Below are positions 47,038-56,326 of a stretch of DNA of 64,000 bases, one piece after another (the first letter of the stretch is position 1; every line of letters starts with the position of its first letter). The DNA lies in NCBI RefSeq assembly GCF_017876795.1, contig NZ_JAGIOR010000001.1:3002501-3066500 (forward strand), given 5' to 3'. The notes beneath the pieces were generated by a model that did not search any database, was not told where the DNA came from, and saw only the letters and a program-made list of their open reading frames with translations. The position numbers and the translations under genes are program-made. The DNA is from Rhizobium leguminosarum. Its GTDB lineage: Bacteria; Pseudomonadota; Alphaproteobacteria; Rhizobiales; Rhizobiaceae.

Positions 47038-50000
47038 TCAGCTGAGCCTGCCTGCGGCGTGGGCGAGCATGGTGTAAACCTTGCCGGTATCCGAGGTGAG
47101 GTAGGATTGCGTCACCGTCCGGTTCGGGTCGGTGCGGGCAACATCGGCAAGCAGCTTTTCGAAGTCACCGATGTAGCGATCGACGGCGGTGCGGAATTCC
47201 GGTTCGCGGTCGTATTTGCGCGTGATCTCGTCGAAGGTCTGCTGGCCCTTCAGCGTGTAGAGGCGGCGGGTGAAGACATCGCGCTCGCCGCGCTGGTAAC
47301 GGCGCCAGAGATCGACCGAGGCGTCGTGGTCGATGGCGCGGGCGATATCGACTGAGAGCGAGTTCAGCGATTCCACGACGTGGCGCGGATTGCGGCTGTC
47401 ATTGCTGCGTGCAGCCGGTGCGGCGGTTTCCGCCGGCCGAGCCGGAGCACGGGCGGACGCCTCGTCGGCGGCCTCCTCACGCGACGCGCCGCGCAGAAGA
47501 TCGCTGATCCAGCCGCCGCTTTCCGGGGGAGCCGGCTCTTGGCGAGTGGCAGCCGGCTGCGGGGCGGCGCGCTGAGGGGCGGCAGCGGCTGCTGCCGGCG
47601 CGATCGTTCCACGCAGGCCCGTCGCTTCGATCGGCGGGGGCGCTGCCGGCTGCGGTGGCTGGGCTGCAACCGGCTGACTTGGGACAGACTGACTTGGGAC
47701 CGGCTGACTTGCGACCGGCTGGGCGGCACGCGGGGCCGGCTGCGCCTGGGCGAGCGTGCGGGCGACGGGCTGGGAGATCTCAAGCTGCTGGCTGGAGCGG
47801 CCGACGAGCTGGGAGATATCCTGCAGCGCCTTGATCTGCTCGGCGACGGCCCGGCGCATGGCCGAGGCGCTTTCCTTGGCTTCCTCGGGAAGATCGAAGG
47901 CGCCGCGCTTCAATTCGGCGCGGGTGGCGTCGAGCTCATTGCGGATGTCGGCGGCGGAGCGGCGGATATCATCGGTGGCGCCAGAGAAGCGGCCGACGGC
48001 ATCATCGATCGCCTCGCGCAACGCTTCCCGCATGTTCTGGGCGGCGCCGTCGGAGGCGCGGCCGGCTTCGCCGAGCATGCGCTCGACTTCCGACAGCGAG
48101 GCCGTCAGACCGCCGCGAATACGGTTGGAGAGATCGCCGGAGCGACGTTCGACATTGGCGAAGGTGCCGTCGATTGTCGTATTGGCTTCGTCGCCGGCGC
48201 GGGTGATTGCCTCGCGCATCGTCTCTGCCGCTTCCTGGGCGCGCTTCTCGGTTTCGGTGAGGATGCGGCCGATATCGGCGAAGGAGGATTGCACGCCCTG
48301 GCGCAAATTGCCGGTCACCTGGCTGGAGCGTTGCTCTGCCCGCTCGAACACGGTCTCGATCATGCCGCCGAGGCCGAGCATGGTCTTTTCGATCTCGGCG
48401 GAGCGCTGGACGAGGCCGACGGAGAGCGTCTGCAGCGCGCTTTCGCGCTCCTCGAGCGTCGAAGCGAGGTTGGACTGGGCGGCGCCGAGGAGCTGCGAGG
48501 CCTGAGTGAGGACCTTGGAGTGCTCGTCGAAGCGGCCGATGATGCCGCCGACCTGCGACAGCGTCTGGCCCGAGATGTCGGAGAGGCGGTCGACCTTGCC
48601 TTCGAGCAGCCTGGTCGAGGCCGAGACCATTTCGGCGGCCCTGTTGGCGGACTCGGCAAAACGCGTGGTGGTGTCGCCGAGACGGCCGTCGACGCTGGTC
48701 AGCTGCTCAGCGGCGCGGTTCATCATCATCGCCATCGCCGCACTGCTTTCCGCCATGCGCTCGACGAGGCCGTTGACGTTGCCGACCAGGCTGTTTTCGA
48801 TGGCGCTGACGGCATTGGCGACATTTTCGGTACGGGCGGCAACGGCGCTGGCGAGCGCTTCGTTTTCGGCGCGCAGACGGTCGGCGCTGAGGTTGGCTGC
48901 GGCGGTGATGCGGGCAGCGGCCTGCTCGCCGGCATCGGTATACCGGTCGATGATCGGACGGGCGGTTTCGTCGAGGATGCGCGTCAATTCGACCGAACGG
49001 CCTGATAGCATCGAGTTGAGGTCGCGGGTGCGTTCGTCGAGCGTCGAGCGGATCGAATTGCCGCGCGCTTCGAGCGCCCGGTCGATCTCGGAGAAGGTCG
49101 TATCGATCTCGCGAGCACGCTCCTCGAGATTGGAGCGGATAGCGCTGCTGCGGGCTTCGAGCGCCCGGTCGACATCCGCCATGGTGGCAGAAATCTCGCT
49201 TCCGGCCCCCGACAGCGTCGAGCGGATGGCGTCGCCGCGCGTTTCCAGAGACTGGCCGGCATCCGACAGCGCCTTGGAGATGGCATTGACCTGCGTGCCG
49301 ACGATGGTCTCGGCCTCGGCGACCTTGTTGACGATGGCGTTGCCGGCTTCCGAGAAGGTCTGGGCGACGGCAGCGGCCTGGCTTGCCAGCCGGCTCTGGG
49401 CTTCGGCAACGCGGGTGACGATCTGTGACGAGCGCTCATCCATGGTGCGGGTGAATTCGTCGCTTTTCGCGTTGAGATCCACAGCGAATTGCTGGCCGGT
49501 CTTGCCGAGCAGTTCGGTGGTTCTCGTTGCTTCGCCTTCCATTCCCTGGGCGGCTTCGGCAACCGCGCTGCGCAGTGTCGAGGCGAGGCCGACAGCCTTG
49601 CCTTCGATGGTGCGGTTGACGGCATCCAGGCCGACGGTCAACGCGCGATCCATGGTGGAGAGCCGTTCCTCGATGCGTTCATTGCCGCGGTCAAGGGTTT
49701 CGCCAAGGCTCGCGGTGCGGCCGTCGATGGCGCCCGTCAAGGTCGTGGCGCGGCTGTCGAGCGTCTCGGCCAGGTTGGCGGTGCGGCTGTCGATCGCCTG
49801 GGTGAGGTTTGCGGCGCTGCCTTGCAGCGTTGCCGAGATGCGCTGAGCGGCGTCGTCGCTGAGCGTGCCGAGACGGGAGATGCCGTCGGCCAGCACGCCG
49901 GACAGGTGGCCGCTGGCGACTTCAACCTTTTCGGCAACGCCGCCGACGCCGTCGCGGATGCGAGTTTCGATGGCCGCAAGACCGGCTTCCACACGCGATC

Positions 50001-53000
50001 CGGTTTCCTCGACCCGGCCCGTCAGGCTTTCGACCGATTGGTCGAGATGAGCGGAGAAGTTCTGGGTGGAGCTGGAAATCGCATTCGCCGCCTCCTGGAA
50101 ACGGTCGGCGATCTGGCCGGCGCCGGAATGCATGCGATCTTCCAATGTCTGGGCGCTGGCATCGATGGCCTGGCGGATCGAGGCTTCACGGTCCTCCAGC
50201 GACATTTCGAGCATGCTGACGCTCGTTGCCACCGAGGTGCCGATGCTGGTCGCGTGTTCAGTCAGCGTATCATTGATCAGCGCATGGGCCTGGTTCAGCG
50301 ACAGGTCGATGGCGTTGGCGCGATCCTCAAGCGTCGTGCGGATGCGCTCATGGGCAGAGGTGAGTCCGCCTTCGATGCGTGCCGCGGCCTCGTCGGCGAG
50401 GCCTCCGAGCCGAACATGGGCATCGGTCAGACGACCTTCGATGCGGCCGGTCAAGCCGCCGACGAGATCCTCGAAGCGGGCGCCGCCGGCATCAAGAACG
50501 CCGGAAAGGGCGGCACTATGCTCGGAAAGCGCATTTTCGAGCCGCTGCTGATTGTCGGTGTAGGCGGCGCGGATGGCATCGGTCTTGTCGGTAAAGGCGC
50601 CGGCGACGCGCGACTCGGCGCCGGAGACGGCCTCCATGATGGCGTTGCTGCGCGCTTCGAGCACACTGTCGAAGCGGCTCTGGTTGTCGTCGAGCGAAAT
50701 GGCGAGCGCCATGGTCTTTTCGTCGAGCGTATCGGTGAGCCGGTCGTGAGTTGCCGTTACGGCACCGATGATTGCAGCGGTGCGATGCCCCAAGGCTTCC
50801 TCGAGGCGGGCCTGGCCTTCGTTCAGCGAGGTGGCAAGGGCGGCGGCCTTCTGGTCGAGCACACCGTTCAGTCCTTCATGCGTGCCGGAGACCGCACTGG
50901 TGATCGCATCGGCGCCTGATGTCAGCGTCTCTTCGAGACGGCTCTGGCTCTCGTTCAGCGAAATGGCAAGCGCCATTGCCCGGTCGTCGAGTGTCTCGGA
51001 CAGGCGGTCGTGGGTGGCAGAGACCGCATTGAGGAAGGACTCCGAGCGGCTCTCCAGCGTGTCCTGCAGGCGGCTCTGACCCTCGCTCAGCGAGGTGGCG
51101 ATTGCTGCCGACTTTTGGTCGAGGGTTTCGGAAAGACGGTCATGCGTGCCCGACACGGCCTTGAGGAAGGCGTCGGAGCGCGCTTCCAGCGTGTCTTCGA
51201 TCCGCGACTGGCTCTCATTGAGCGAGATGGCGAGCGTCATCGCCCTCTCGTCCAGCGTTTCGGACAAACGGTCATGCGTGCTGGAGACGGCGTTCAGCAG
51301 AGCTGCGGAACGGGTTTCGAGCGTATCTGCGATACGGGCCTGGCCTTCGCTCAGCGCGGTGGCAAAAGCTGCGGCTTTGCCGTCCAGTGTCTCGGACAGG
51401 CGGTCGTGAGTGCCGGAGACGGCGTTCAGCAGCGCTTCGGCACGCGTTCCAAACGCACCCTCGATGCGGGCACTGCGCTCGTCAAGCGAGGTTGTCAGGG
51501 CCGCTGCCTTGCTGTCCAGTGTTTCGGACAGGCGATCATGAGTGCCGGAGACGGCGTTCAGCAGGGCCGCGGAGCGGGTCTCAAGCGTATCCTCGATGCG
51601 GGCCTGGTTTTCGTTGAGCGAAATGGCGAGCGCCATCGCCTTTTCATCGAGCGTCTCGGAAAGGCGGTCATGGGTGCCGGATACGGCGTTCAGCAGCGCT
51701 TCGGAGCGGGTTTCGAGCGTATCCTCAATGCGGGCCTGGCTCTCGTTCAGGGAGATGGCCAGCGCCATCGCCTTTTCGTCGAGCGTCTCGGCAAGACGGT
51801 CATGGGTGCCGGAGACGGCGTTGATGATGGCGTCGGAGCGGATCGTCAGCGCTTCCTCGAAGCGGCCGTGATGGGTGGTGAGCGCCTCGACCAGCGCGCC
51901 GCCGCGTTCTGCCATGACACTGTCGATGCGGCCGTGGGCCGTGCCGAGCGCCTCACTGATTTCTGCCGCACGCGCCGCAAGCGCGCCGGTCAGTTCCTCG
52001 GCGCGGCCGCCGAAGGCAGCGGTCACCTGCTCGGTGCCGGCGGCAACGGCGGTCGTCAGATCGGTGGTGGTGGTGCGCAGCGTATCGCGGAATTCGGCCG
52101 TGCGGGTCTGCAGATTGTTCTGCAGCTCGGAGGTGCCGGATGCAAGCGTCAGCGCGATTTCCGAGGTGGCGCTCTGCAGCGCCGAGGTCAGTTCGCCGGT
52201 CCGGCTGGTGAGCGCAGTGGTGATTTCGTCCGCCCGGGTGCCGAGCGTGCTTTCCAGCACTTCGTGACTGGTGGCGAGCGTGGTGGCGAGCGCCAGCGAC
52301 TGATCGGTCATCGACGAACCGAGCCGGTCGATGCCGGAACTCAGGATGCCGTCGATCGAATCCGAGCCGCCGGTCAGCGTCTCGTTGATGCGGGCGAGGC
52401 TCTCCATCAGCTTGGTGTCGAGCGAGCCGGTGCGTTTGTCGAAGGCGCTGGTGAATTCGGCGACGCGTTCGTCGAAGGCGGTCGACAGCTGGGCGACGGT
52501 CGTCTGCAGCCGTTCTTCGAAAAAGCCGGAGCGCACGTCGAGATCCATGACGGCGTCGTCGGCAGTGGTCTGCAGGCTCTGGCGGAAGCTCGCGCCCTTT
52601 TCGTCGAGCGCGCTGTTCAGCTTCGACAGCACGTCATCGAGCGTGCCGCCGATGGTGCGTTCGCCTGATTTCAGGCTCTCATTGATCTCGCGGGTGCGGG
52701 CGATCAGGATCTCGCTGAGCTGATGCGTGCGCTCGTTCAGCGCCGCATTCAGCTTCTCGGTGCTGCTGTCCATGGTCGAGGCGCGCGTCTCGAATTGGCT
52801 GAGCAGCCTCTCGCCATGGTCGTTGAGATTGACGGAGAGCGCTTCGAGGCGGCTGTCGAATTCGGTGGCGAGCGCGAAACCCGATGCGTTCAGTGTCTGC
52901 AACAGGCTATCGGTCTTGGCGGCGAGCAGGCTGCCCATCGACTGCAGGGCGCTGTCCGATTTTTCCAAAATCGTCGCGGCGCGCGTATCGATCAGCGAGG

Positions 53001-53913
53001 CGAAGGCTTCGCCCGATGTGGAAAGCCGCACCGCGATCTCTTCGGTCGCAAGCGCCAACTCTTCCTTCAACTGGTCGTGGACGCTGCCGATCGAGGTGCG
53101 GATGCGGTCGGCATGGTTGACGATCGCCTCGCGCTCGGAGCCGAGTTCGTGGACGAGACCGCGGACGCGCAACTCGTTGTCGGCATAGGAACGTTCAAGT
53201 GCATTGACTTCGGAATGGACGAGCGTTTCCAGCTCGGACGCACGCGCGATAGTGCGCTCGATGCCTTCATTCATCGCCGAGACCTCACGGCGGACGGCCT
53301 GGCCGACGGTCATGATGCGCTCGGAGGCGATGGTTTCCGGCTCTGCCAGGCGCAATGCCACCTCCGCCATGGAACGGGCGGCGTTGCGCATGTCCTGGGC
53401 GCGGGCGATCATGATGGCGAAAGCATAGAACATCATTACAGGAATGATGATGCCGACGAGGCCGGCGATGACGCCGGGCAGGGCGACGAGATCGGCGAGC
53501 GAACGGATCTGCCAGATCTGAGGCCCATAAAGCAGCGACATCAGGCCGAGGCCGCCCATGACCCAAAGCACCGAGAAGAGGGTGGCGGTGCGCACCGCCG
53601 AGCGGCTGGAGGCGCCGTCGAACGATTTTAGGATCGAGGCGGGCGTATTGCGGCTGGCATCATTGGCGGGCGCGAAGGCCGGCCCCCGGGAAGCCTGCTC
53701 GCCGGCGGCACCGCGGCGGCCGCGGCGTTGCGCCTCTTCCTGGGCCTGCTGATTACGCGCATTCAATGGATCAGACACATTAGCCTCCGGGGCCTCGGGC
53801 GCGTCGCCGCGGCGAGACGGCACGTTATCTTTGCCGAAGTCGATCTGGAGCGCCTCGTCCAATGCTTTGAACGCCTTGTCCTCAACCGACTCGTTATATT
53901 TGTTGTTCGCCAT
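47038..53913 (-). CDS. gpr: Giant Growth Pole Ring-type protein (apolipoprotein-like repeats)
   Basis: A 2291-residue membrane-anchored protein. Residues 1-110 are charged and disordered, two transmembrane helices lie near 113-135 and 145-172 (GVIAGLVGIIIPVMMFYAFA), and then some 1900 residues form uninterrupted helix built from 11-residue units (Thr/Ser-Leu-Asp/Glu-x-Arg patterns) like apolipoproteins A1/A4/E. A Pro/Gln/Ala-rich segment (about 2070-2170) precedes a conserved C-terminal domain (SLSVDIARAIDHDASVDLWR). Size, order and the apolipoprotein resemblance match Atu1348 (GPR) of Agrobacterium, a ~2100-residue protein forming a ring at the growing pole and needed for rod shape. A CtrA-type site lies upstream. 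Confidence 0.87.
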   Translation of the reverse strand: MANNKYNESVEDKAFKALDEALQIDFGKDNVPSRRGDAPEAPEANVSDPLNARNQQAQEEAQRRGRRGAAGEQASRGPAFAPANDASRNTPASILKSFDGASSRSAVRTATLFSVLWVMGGLGLMSLLYGPQIWQIRSLADLVALPGVIAGLVGIIIPVMMFYAFAIMIARAQDMRNAARSMAEVALRLAEPETIASERIMTVGQAVRREVSAMNEGIERTIARASELETLVHSEVNALERSYADNELRVRGLVHELGSEREAIVNHADRIRTSIGSVHDQLKEELALATEEIAVRLSTSGEAFASLIDTRAATILEKSDSALQSMGSLLAAKTDSLLQTLNASGFALATEFDSRLEALSVNLNDHGERLLSQFETRASTMDSSTEKLNAALNERTHQLSEILIARTREINESLKSGERTIGGTLDDVLSKLNSALDEKGASFRQSLQTTADDAVMDLDVRSGFFEERLQTTVAQLSTAFDERVAEFTSAFDKRTGSLDTKLMESLARINETLTGGSDSIDGILSSGIDRLGSSMTDQSLALATTLATSHEVLESTLGTRADEITTALTSRTGELTSALQSATSEIALTLASGTSELQNNLQTRTAEFRDTLRTTTTDLTTAVAAGTEQVTAAFGGRAEELTGALAARAAEISEALGTAHGRIDSVMAERGGALVEALTTHHGRFEEALTIRSDAIINAVSGTHDRLAETLDEKAMALAISLNESQARIEDTLETRSEALLNAVSGTHDRLSETLDEKAMALAISLNENQARIEDTLETRSAALLNAVSGTHDRLSETLDSKAAALTTSLDERSARIEGAFGTRAEALLNAVSGTHDRLSETLDGKAAAFATALSEGQARIADTLETRSAALLNAVSSTHDRLSETLDERAMTLAISLNESQSRIEDTLEARSDAFLKAVSGTHDRLSETLDQKSAAIATSLSEGQSRLQDTLESRSESFLNAVSATHDRLSETLDDRAMALAISLNESQSRLEETLTSGADAITSAVSGTHEGLNGVLDQKAAALATSLNEGQARLEEALGHRTAAIIGAVTATHDRLTDTLDEKTMALAISLDDNQSRFDSVLEARSNAIMEAVSGAESRVAGAFTDKTDAIRAAYTDNQQRLENALSEHSAALSGVLDAGGARFEDLVGGLTGRIEGRLTDAHVRLGGLADEAAARIEGGLTSAHERIRTTLEDRANAIDLSLNQAHALINDTLTEHATSIGTSVATSVSMLEMSLEDREASIRQAIDASAQTLEDRMHSGAGQIADRFQEAANAISSSTQNFSAHLDQSVESLTGRVEETGSRVEAGLAAIETRIRDGVGGVAEKVEVASGHLSGVLADGISRLGTLSDDAAQRISATLQGSAANLTQAIDSRTANLAETLDSRATTLTGAIDGRTASLGETLDRGNERIEERLSTMDRALTVGLDAVNRTIEGKAVGLASTLRSAVAEAAQGMEGEATRTTELLGKTGQQFAVDLNAKSDEFTRTMDERSSQIVTRVAEAQSRLASQAAAVAQTFSEAGNAIVNKVAEAETIVGTQVNAISKALSDAGQSLETRGDAIRSTLSGAGSEISATMADVDRALEARSSAIRSNLEERAREIDTTFSEIDRALEARGNSIRSTLDERTRDLNSMLSGRSVELTRILDETARPIIDRYTDAGEQAAARITAAANLSADRLRAENEALASAVAARTENVANAVSAIENSLVGNVNGLVERMAESSAAMAMMMNRAAEQLTSVDGRLGDTTTRFAESANRAAEMVSASTRLLEGKVDRLSDISGQTLSQVGGIIGRFDEHSKVLTQASQLLGAAQSNLASTLEERESALQTLSVGLVQRSAEIEKTMLGLGGMIETVFERAEQRSSQVTGNLRQGVQSSFADIGRILTETEKRAQEAAETMREAITRAGDEANTTIDGTFANVERRSGDLSNRIRGGLTASLSEVERMLGEAGRASDGAAQNMREALREAIDDAVGRFSGATDDIRRSAADIRNELDATRAELKRGAFDLPEEAKESASAMRRAVAEQIKALQDISQLVGRSSQQLEISQPVARTLAQAQPAPRAAQPVASQPVPSQSVPSQPVAAQPPQPAAPPPIEATGLRGTIAPAAAAAAPQRAAPQPAATRQEPAPPESGGWISDLLRGASREEAADEASARAPARPAETAAPAARSNDSRNPRHVVESLNSLSVDIARAIDHDASVDLWRRYQRGERDVFTRRLYTLKGQQTFDEITRKYDREPEFRTAVDRYIGDFEKLLADVARTDPNRTVTQSYLTSDTGKVYTMLAHAAGRLS
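47671..47716 (-). repeat. 15-bp tandem repeat coding Pro-Val-(Ala/Pro)-Ser-Gln
   Basis: Units resembling GGCTGACTTGGGACC recur at 15-bp spacing, giving PVASQPVPSQSVPSQPV in the Pro-rich linker of the giant protein. The unit number could vary between strains. Confidence 0.7.
50500..51819 (-). repeat. Array of ten 132-bp repeats inside the giant gene
   Basis: Ten consecutive 44-residue units begin AVSGTHDRLSETLDEKAMAL and end RIEDTLETRSAALLN. The spacing is exactly 132 bp: first Ala codon at 51819, tenth at 50631. The first to eighth units are highly alike, the last two diverged. 44 residues is four 11-residue helical turns, so the array keeps the helix phase. Such long identical stretches invite recombination and assembly collapse. 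Confidence 0.88.
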
Positions 53914-54193
53914 TGGTTACGCCTCGTTACTGTCGGCCGGTCTGGCAGCGCAATCCCGGGCTTCCGCCTCACCCGGGGAACAACTTTGCCGTTCCAGCCT
54001 TCCATCCCAACGACGGACGGATTAAGCATGTCATTTCAGAGTAGATAGCCGCTTTTTCAAACGGAAGGTATCAAAACACTACCATTATCCACTCACTCGG
54101 CAAAGGCGCGTACCATAAACCCGCTCCACCAGTATCGTAGTGACACATCTGGGCTCTTCACACAATTAATGAAGGCTTGAGATTTGCGGCTTG

Positions 54194-54208
54194 TTAACCT
54201 GTTGTTAA
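54194..54208. promoter_or_regulatory. CtrA-type binding site
   Basis: TTAACCTGTTGTTAA is a full match to the CtrA consensus TTAA-N7-TTAA. It lies in the 465-bp gap between the divergent growth-pole and Hpt genes, with a near-match TTAACGGACGTTAA (six-base spacer) at 54257-54270. The gap is otherwise AT-rich and contains no gene. Confidence 0.65.
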
Positions 54209-54378
54209 CATCTTTAAATCCGCAGCACCGCTTAAAAACCAATAATTTAGCGACATTTAACGGACGTTAACCATATGGCGAGATTTCCGCCCTGAATGTG
54301 CCGGAATTTAACGTGATGGCCACCCTCCTGACGCAGAACTGTTGGAACTGCGCACGACACGAGACGGGAGAATTGGCA

Positions 54379-54762
54379 ATGGCAGCTCAGATGGCAGCAT
54401 TGAACATCGTATTCGAGGCGCCGGATAATGCAAAGGGACCCTGTCCCTCGAAGGTCCGGCCGATCGATCTGGTTCATCTCGCCAAGCAGACGATGGGCGA
54501 CAAGACGTTGGAAATCGAAGTCCTTCAGATGTTTGCGCGCCAGGCCCGCGCATGTCTGCAGGATATTGCGAGCGGCGAAACCATCCGCGTCGGCGCGGCG
54601 GCGCACCGCCTGAAGGGCGCGGCAAGCTCGGTCGGCGCGTTCCGCGTGTCGCAGACGGCGGAAGCCGTCGAGGAAAACGGCGGCGATGCCGGCGCGACGG
54701 CCGCGCTCGGTGCCGCCGTCATCGACGCCGAGAATTTCATCCTGAAGCTCTGCCGCGGCTGA
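54379..54762 (+). CDS. Histidine phosphotransfer (Hpt) domain protein
   Basis: A 127-residue single-domain phosphotransfer protein. The Hpt signature AAHRLKGAASSVGA carries the phospho-accepting His (around residue 77), preceded by the helix LEIEVLQMFARQARACLQDI. It would pass phosphate between a hybrid kinase and a response regulator. The start ATG 54379 follows GGGAG. It is divergent from the growth-pole gene and shares a CtrA-type site with it, which hints at cell-cycle signalling; no kinase lies nearby. Confidence 0.85.
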   Translation: MAAQMAALNIVFEAPDNAKGPCPSKVRPIDLVHLAKQTMGDKTLEIEVLQMFARQARACLQDIASGETIRVGAAAHRLKGAASSVGAFRVSQTAEAVEENGGDAGATAALGAAVIDAENFILKLCRG

Positions 54763-54963
54763 TCCCTGTTTGGGAGTTGCTCGAACAAGGCCCGTTGTTC
54801 CATTGCGGAACCACGGGTCTTTTTGCGACCTCCGGCATGACGCTTTGAAGACGGCGGGCGAAACACTGATCTGCGAGGTTATGGTGAATTTCCCAATATT
54901 GACTGAAGCGTCGAATTGTCGGAAGAAAATCCGCCCATCATTTGAAGACCGGAAATAGTCCTG

Positions 54964-55284
54964 ATGCCCAAACTTACCATCGTCGCCTTTGACGGCACGC
55001 GCTTCGATCTCGACGTCGACCAAGGCTCCACCGTGATGGAGAATGCCGTGCGCAATTCGGTGCCCGGCATCGAGGCCGAGTGCGGCGGCGCCTGCGCCTG
55101 CGCGACCTGTCATGTCTATGTCGATGAGGCGTGGACCGAACAGGTCGGCCAGCCGGAAGCGATGGAAGAGGATATGCTCGACTTCGCCTTCGATGTGCGC
55201 CCGTCCTCGCGGCTATCCTGTCAGATCCGCATGAAGGCTGTCTATGACGGACTCGTGGTGCACGTGCCGGAACGCCAGGCTTAA
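54964..55284 (+). CDS. 2Fe-2S ferredoxin, adrenodoxin type
   Basis: A 106-residue electron carrier. The cluster ligands are three Cys in [15 protein letters not shown] (pattern C-x5-C-x2-C) and one in SRLSCQIRM, the order found in adrenodoxin/FdVI-type ferredoxins. The length fits. Rhizobial relatives serve cytochrome P450 or Fe-S assembly; no partner is adjacent. The gene is preceded by a 200-bp gap after the Hpt gene. Confidence 0.93.
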   Translation: MPKLTIVAFDGTRFDLDVDQGSTVMENAVRNSVPGIEAECGGACACATCHVYVDEAWTEQVGQPEAMEEDMLDFAFDVRPSSRLSCQIRMKAVYDGLVVHVPERQA

Positions 55285-55322
55285 GCGCGCTGCGCTTTAA
55301 CGTCGCTAAAACAGTCGGTATC

Positions 55323-55471
55323 AAAAAAGACGCCTCGCGCGCTTGAGCGAGCGAGGCGAGGCGGGCGCATTACCTACGGATGAGGGAGGACCATCCGCGG
55401 CTTCGGAACGCGCCAGGAGAACCCAGCGATGAAAGTGCAGATGCCGCACCTGAACTTTCGAATGTGTTCAT
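55323..55471 (-). ncRNA. Candidate small RNA with CUCC-containing loops
   Basis: In the 314-bp gap between the ferredoxin and DUF922 genes the minus strand shows three consecutive hairpins. They are CGCTGG-GTTCTC-CTGGCG (55428-55411), CGGATG-GTCCTCCCT-CATCCG (55397-55377), and a terminator GCCTCGC...GCGAGGC (55357-55332) running into GTCTTTTTT. Loops exposing CUCC/CCUCCC are the hallmark of rhizobial trans-acting RNAs (for example the alpha-r14 family) that pair with ribosome-binding sites. A TTAATA box at about 55470-55475 could be a -10 element. A 33-codon frame (55471-55370) within it is an alternative explanation. Confidence 0.55.
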
Positions 55472-55598
55472 ATTAACGCGTCCCGGTTGAGTCTGCCAGA
55501 ATGAAAAATGACCATTAAATCACTGGGGAGGGTGCAAGTTTCGCACAGGTTTCGTTGTGCAGCTAAGGTTTTCCGCTCGCAATAAGGCTGAAAAAGGC

Positions 55599-56225
55599 CT
55601 ATTTTTCGCCGGCTCGGCCGTTGATTCGATTGTTCAACAATCTCAGCATGCGCTTCTGGAAATTGACTGCTTCGACCCGGTCGAATCGCGCCTGCTGCCG
55701 ATCGTGCTCGTCTATACCGCGAGCTGATTCGCCGGAGACGAGTTCCTGCATGGCCTCGCAGCTGCGCTGCTGCGGCAGCGCTCGAATGGCGCGTTCCATG
55801 GCGCGGGCCTGTTCGCGGGCGATTTCGGCATGGCGCTCCTCGTGGCGCTTGATATCGCTCGACAGGGCGTCCCAGATCATCGACAGCTCCTTGCTGGCGC
55901 CCTTGCGGCTGTTCCAGCGCGGCAGGATGATCTGGGTGTGAATGGTGACCTTGACGTTGCCGACGCGGCAGCGGCCGTTATTCTGGATATAGGTGGCTTC
56001 ACCGCCAAAGCGGATCTTCGTTGCGCCGGGATGGCGCGCCGAGGAGCCGCTCGACGTCGGGCCGCGCCGGCTGAGTTCGCGGTCGAGCTCATCCGCGGTT
56101 TTGCCGCGGATGTCGAAATAGGAGTAGCTTTTCGATGCGATCACTTCCGCCGCCGCTGGGCCGCAGACGGAAAGAGCAATGGAAAAGGCGATAGGAAGGA
56201 GCATATAACGCACTGCAAGCGGCAT
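55599..56225 (-). CDS. DUF922 exported protein, possible metalloprotease-like
   Basis: A 208-residue protein with signal peptide (RYMLLPIAFSIALSVCGPAAA). The DUF922 domain follows, including SKSYSYFDIRGKTADELDRE near the N-terminus and HEERHAEIAREQARAMERAI, whose HExxH-like order (HEERHAEIA) is the most conserved part. DUF922 is grouped with Zn-dependent protease-like proteins, but activity is unproven. Start ATG 56225; the frame is open for 20 more codons. Divergent from folP. Confidence 0.85.
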   Translation of the reverse strand: MPLAVRYMLLPIAFSIALSVCGPAAAEVIASKSYSYFDIRGKTADELDRELSRRGPTSSGSSARHPGATKIRFGGEATYIQNNGRCRVGNVKVTIHTQIILPRWNSRKGASKELSMIWDALSSDIKRHEERHAEIAREQARAMERAIRALPQQRSCEAMQELVSGESARGIDEHDRQQARFDRVEAVNFQKRMLRLLNNRINGRAGEK

Positions 56226-56326
56226 TCTGAACGCAACCCGTGTTGAAATCGACCGGAGCTTGGGGCATAGCCACCACAAGCGCAATATCGGATGGCGCTT
56301 TTTTCGCGATCGATGGGATAAGTCTG

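Noticed and set aside
50500..51819. Regularly spaced repeats considered as a CRISPR array
   Set aside because: The 132-bp units adjoin without spacers and are part of a continuous coding frame.
47380..53631. Several long plus-strand frames inside the growth-pole gene
   Set aside because: The repetitive, GC-rich gene leaves its other frames open; their content repeats with the same 132-bp period and shows no domain.
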